NCBI GenBank assembly: GCA_016124585.1 | Contig: WGNL01000018.1 | Span: 186,001-250,000, forward strand | Length of the DNA: 64,000 nt | Direction: 5' to 3' | From: Bacteroidota bacterium | GTDB taxonomy: Bacteria > Bacteroidota > Bacteroidia > Chitinophagales > Saprospiraceae | The notes under the pieces: model-generated | Told to the model about the DNA's origin: nothing | Database searches by the model: none | What the model saw: the letters and a program-made list of their open reading frames with translations, nothing else | Program-made: the position numbers and the translations under genes | In this document: in pieces, positions 63,767-64,000 of the stretch | Position numbering within the stretch: the stretch's first letter is position 1 | Layout: every line of letters begins with the position of its first letter

Positions 63767-64000
63767 TTATTCAACAACCTCTTCCAAAAAAGTCTCCAAA
63801 TACTGATTGAACACCTCCGGATGCTCCATCATTGGGGCGTGGCCGCATTTATCCAACATAAAAAGCTGGGAGTTTTGGATGCGCTCGTGAAACTCTTCGC
63901 CGACAAAGGCGGGGGTCACTTGGTCGTCCTTGCCCCAAATGAGGAGGGTGGGGGCCGTGATGGTCTGTAGGCGTTCCCGAAGATTGTGGCGGATGGCAGA
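63767..64000 (-). CDS. Alpha/beta hydrolase, C-terminal part (cut by window edge)
   Basis: Only the last 77 residues are in the window. The frame reads LRERLQTITAPTLLIWGKDD, VTPAFVGEEFHERI, LFMLDKCGHAPMMEHPEVFN and YLETFLEEVVE. The WGKDD aspartate and the CGHAP histidine are the acid and base of the catalytic triad of alpha/beta hydrolases. The substrate is unknown. Confidence 0.85.
   Translation of the reverse strand, partial: SAIRHNLRERLQTITAPTLLIWGKDDQVTPAFVGEEFHERIQNSQLFMLDKCGHAPMMEHPEVFNQYLETFLEEVVE

Overview
The window looks like a chromosomal segment of a Bacteroidota bacterium, most plausibly a Saprospiria-type lineage. The signs are Bacteroidota-style promoters (TTG, about 20 nt, TAnnTTTG) at many gene starts, an Oar-type TonB receptor, a DUF4175 protein, a type IX secretion-style C-terminal domain, DUF3078 and DUF6913 proteins, and a fused DAHP synthase/chorismate mutase. 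No rRNA, phage, transposase or CRISPR array is seen. The placement below phylum level is inference.

Layout: 0-1.4 kb holds a DUF6913 fragment and accA. At 1.5-1.7 kb there is a tRNA-Asp with promoter and terminator. From 7.6 down to 1.7 kb (minus strand) runs a sulfite-reduction and siroheme operon: sulfite reductase, cobA, precorrin-2 dehydrogenase, cysH and a C-terminally short hemA, followed by the decayed tail of a hemL gene. Divergent from it (7.75-12.25 kb, plus strand) is an aromatic amino acid operon: pheA, aminotransferase, tyrA, and DAHP synthase/chorismate mutase. The 0.86 kb between the two operons is the highlight. Each side has a promoter and then two consecutive leader-peptide/terminator modules. 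On the sulfur side the peptides carry runs of Cys codons. On the aromatic side they are rich in Phe, Tyr and Trp codons. Both operons therefore appear to be controlled by tandem ribosome-mediated attenuators that read the end product of the pathway.

12-20 kb: DUF4175 membrane/coiled-coil protein, a TMTC-like membrane glycosyltransferase with TPRs, a 21-bp tandem repeat, and an O-antigen ligase-like protein. 20-22.5 kb: pheS and gatA. 22.6-30.4 kb: lytic transglycosylase with LysM, Tat-exported Gfo/Idh/MocA protein, an ApbE fusion, a sensor kinase and an ECF sigma factor. 30.8-41.8 kb: Oar-like receptor, a 41-residue membrane protein, prfC, a second Tat-exported Gfo/Idh/MocA protein, a T9SS-type cell-surface protein and an ABC exporter pair. 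41.8-51 kb: carB without the allosteric domain, an LRR lipoprotein/secreted protein, an M28 peptidase, a candidate small RNA, and an ECF sigma gene cluster with a small orphan protein, an MscS-like channel and a DUF3078 protein.

51-60.4 kb: icmF, thiL, a four-helix-bundle (S23-type) gene framed by inverted repeats, a sodium/solute symporter, a PRMT-like methyltransferase and two small orphans separated by a 22-bp palindromic tandem repeat. 60.5-64 kb: an AT-rich membrane orphan, a DUF4926/DUF6883 gene pair, a MoxR-type ATPase, and the end of an alpha/beta hydrolase gene. Several short palindromic or inverted repeat families are dispersed through the window.
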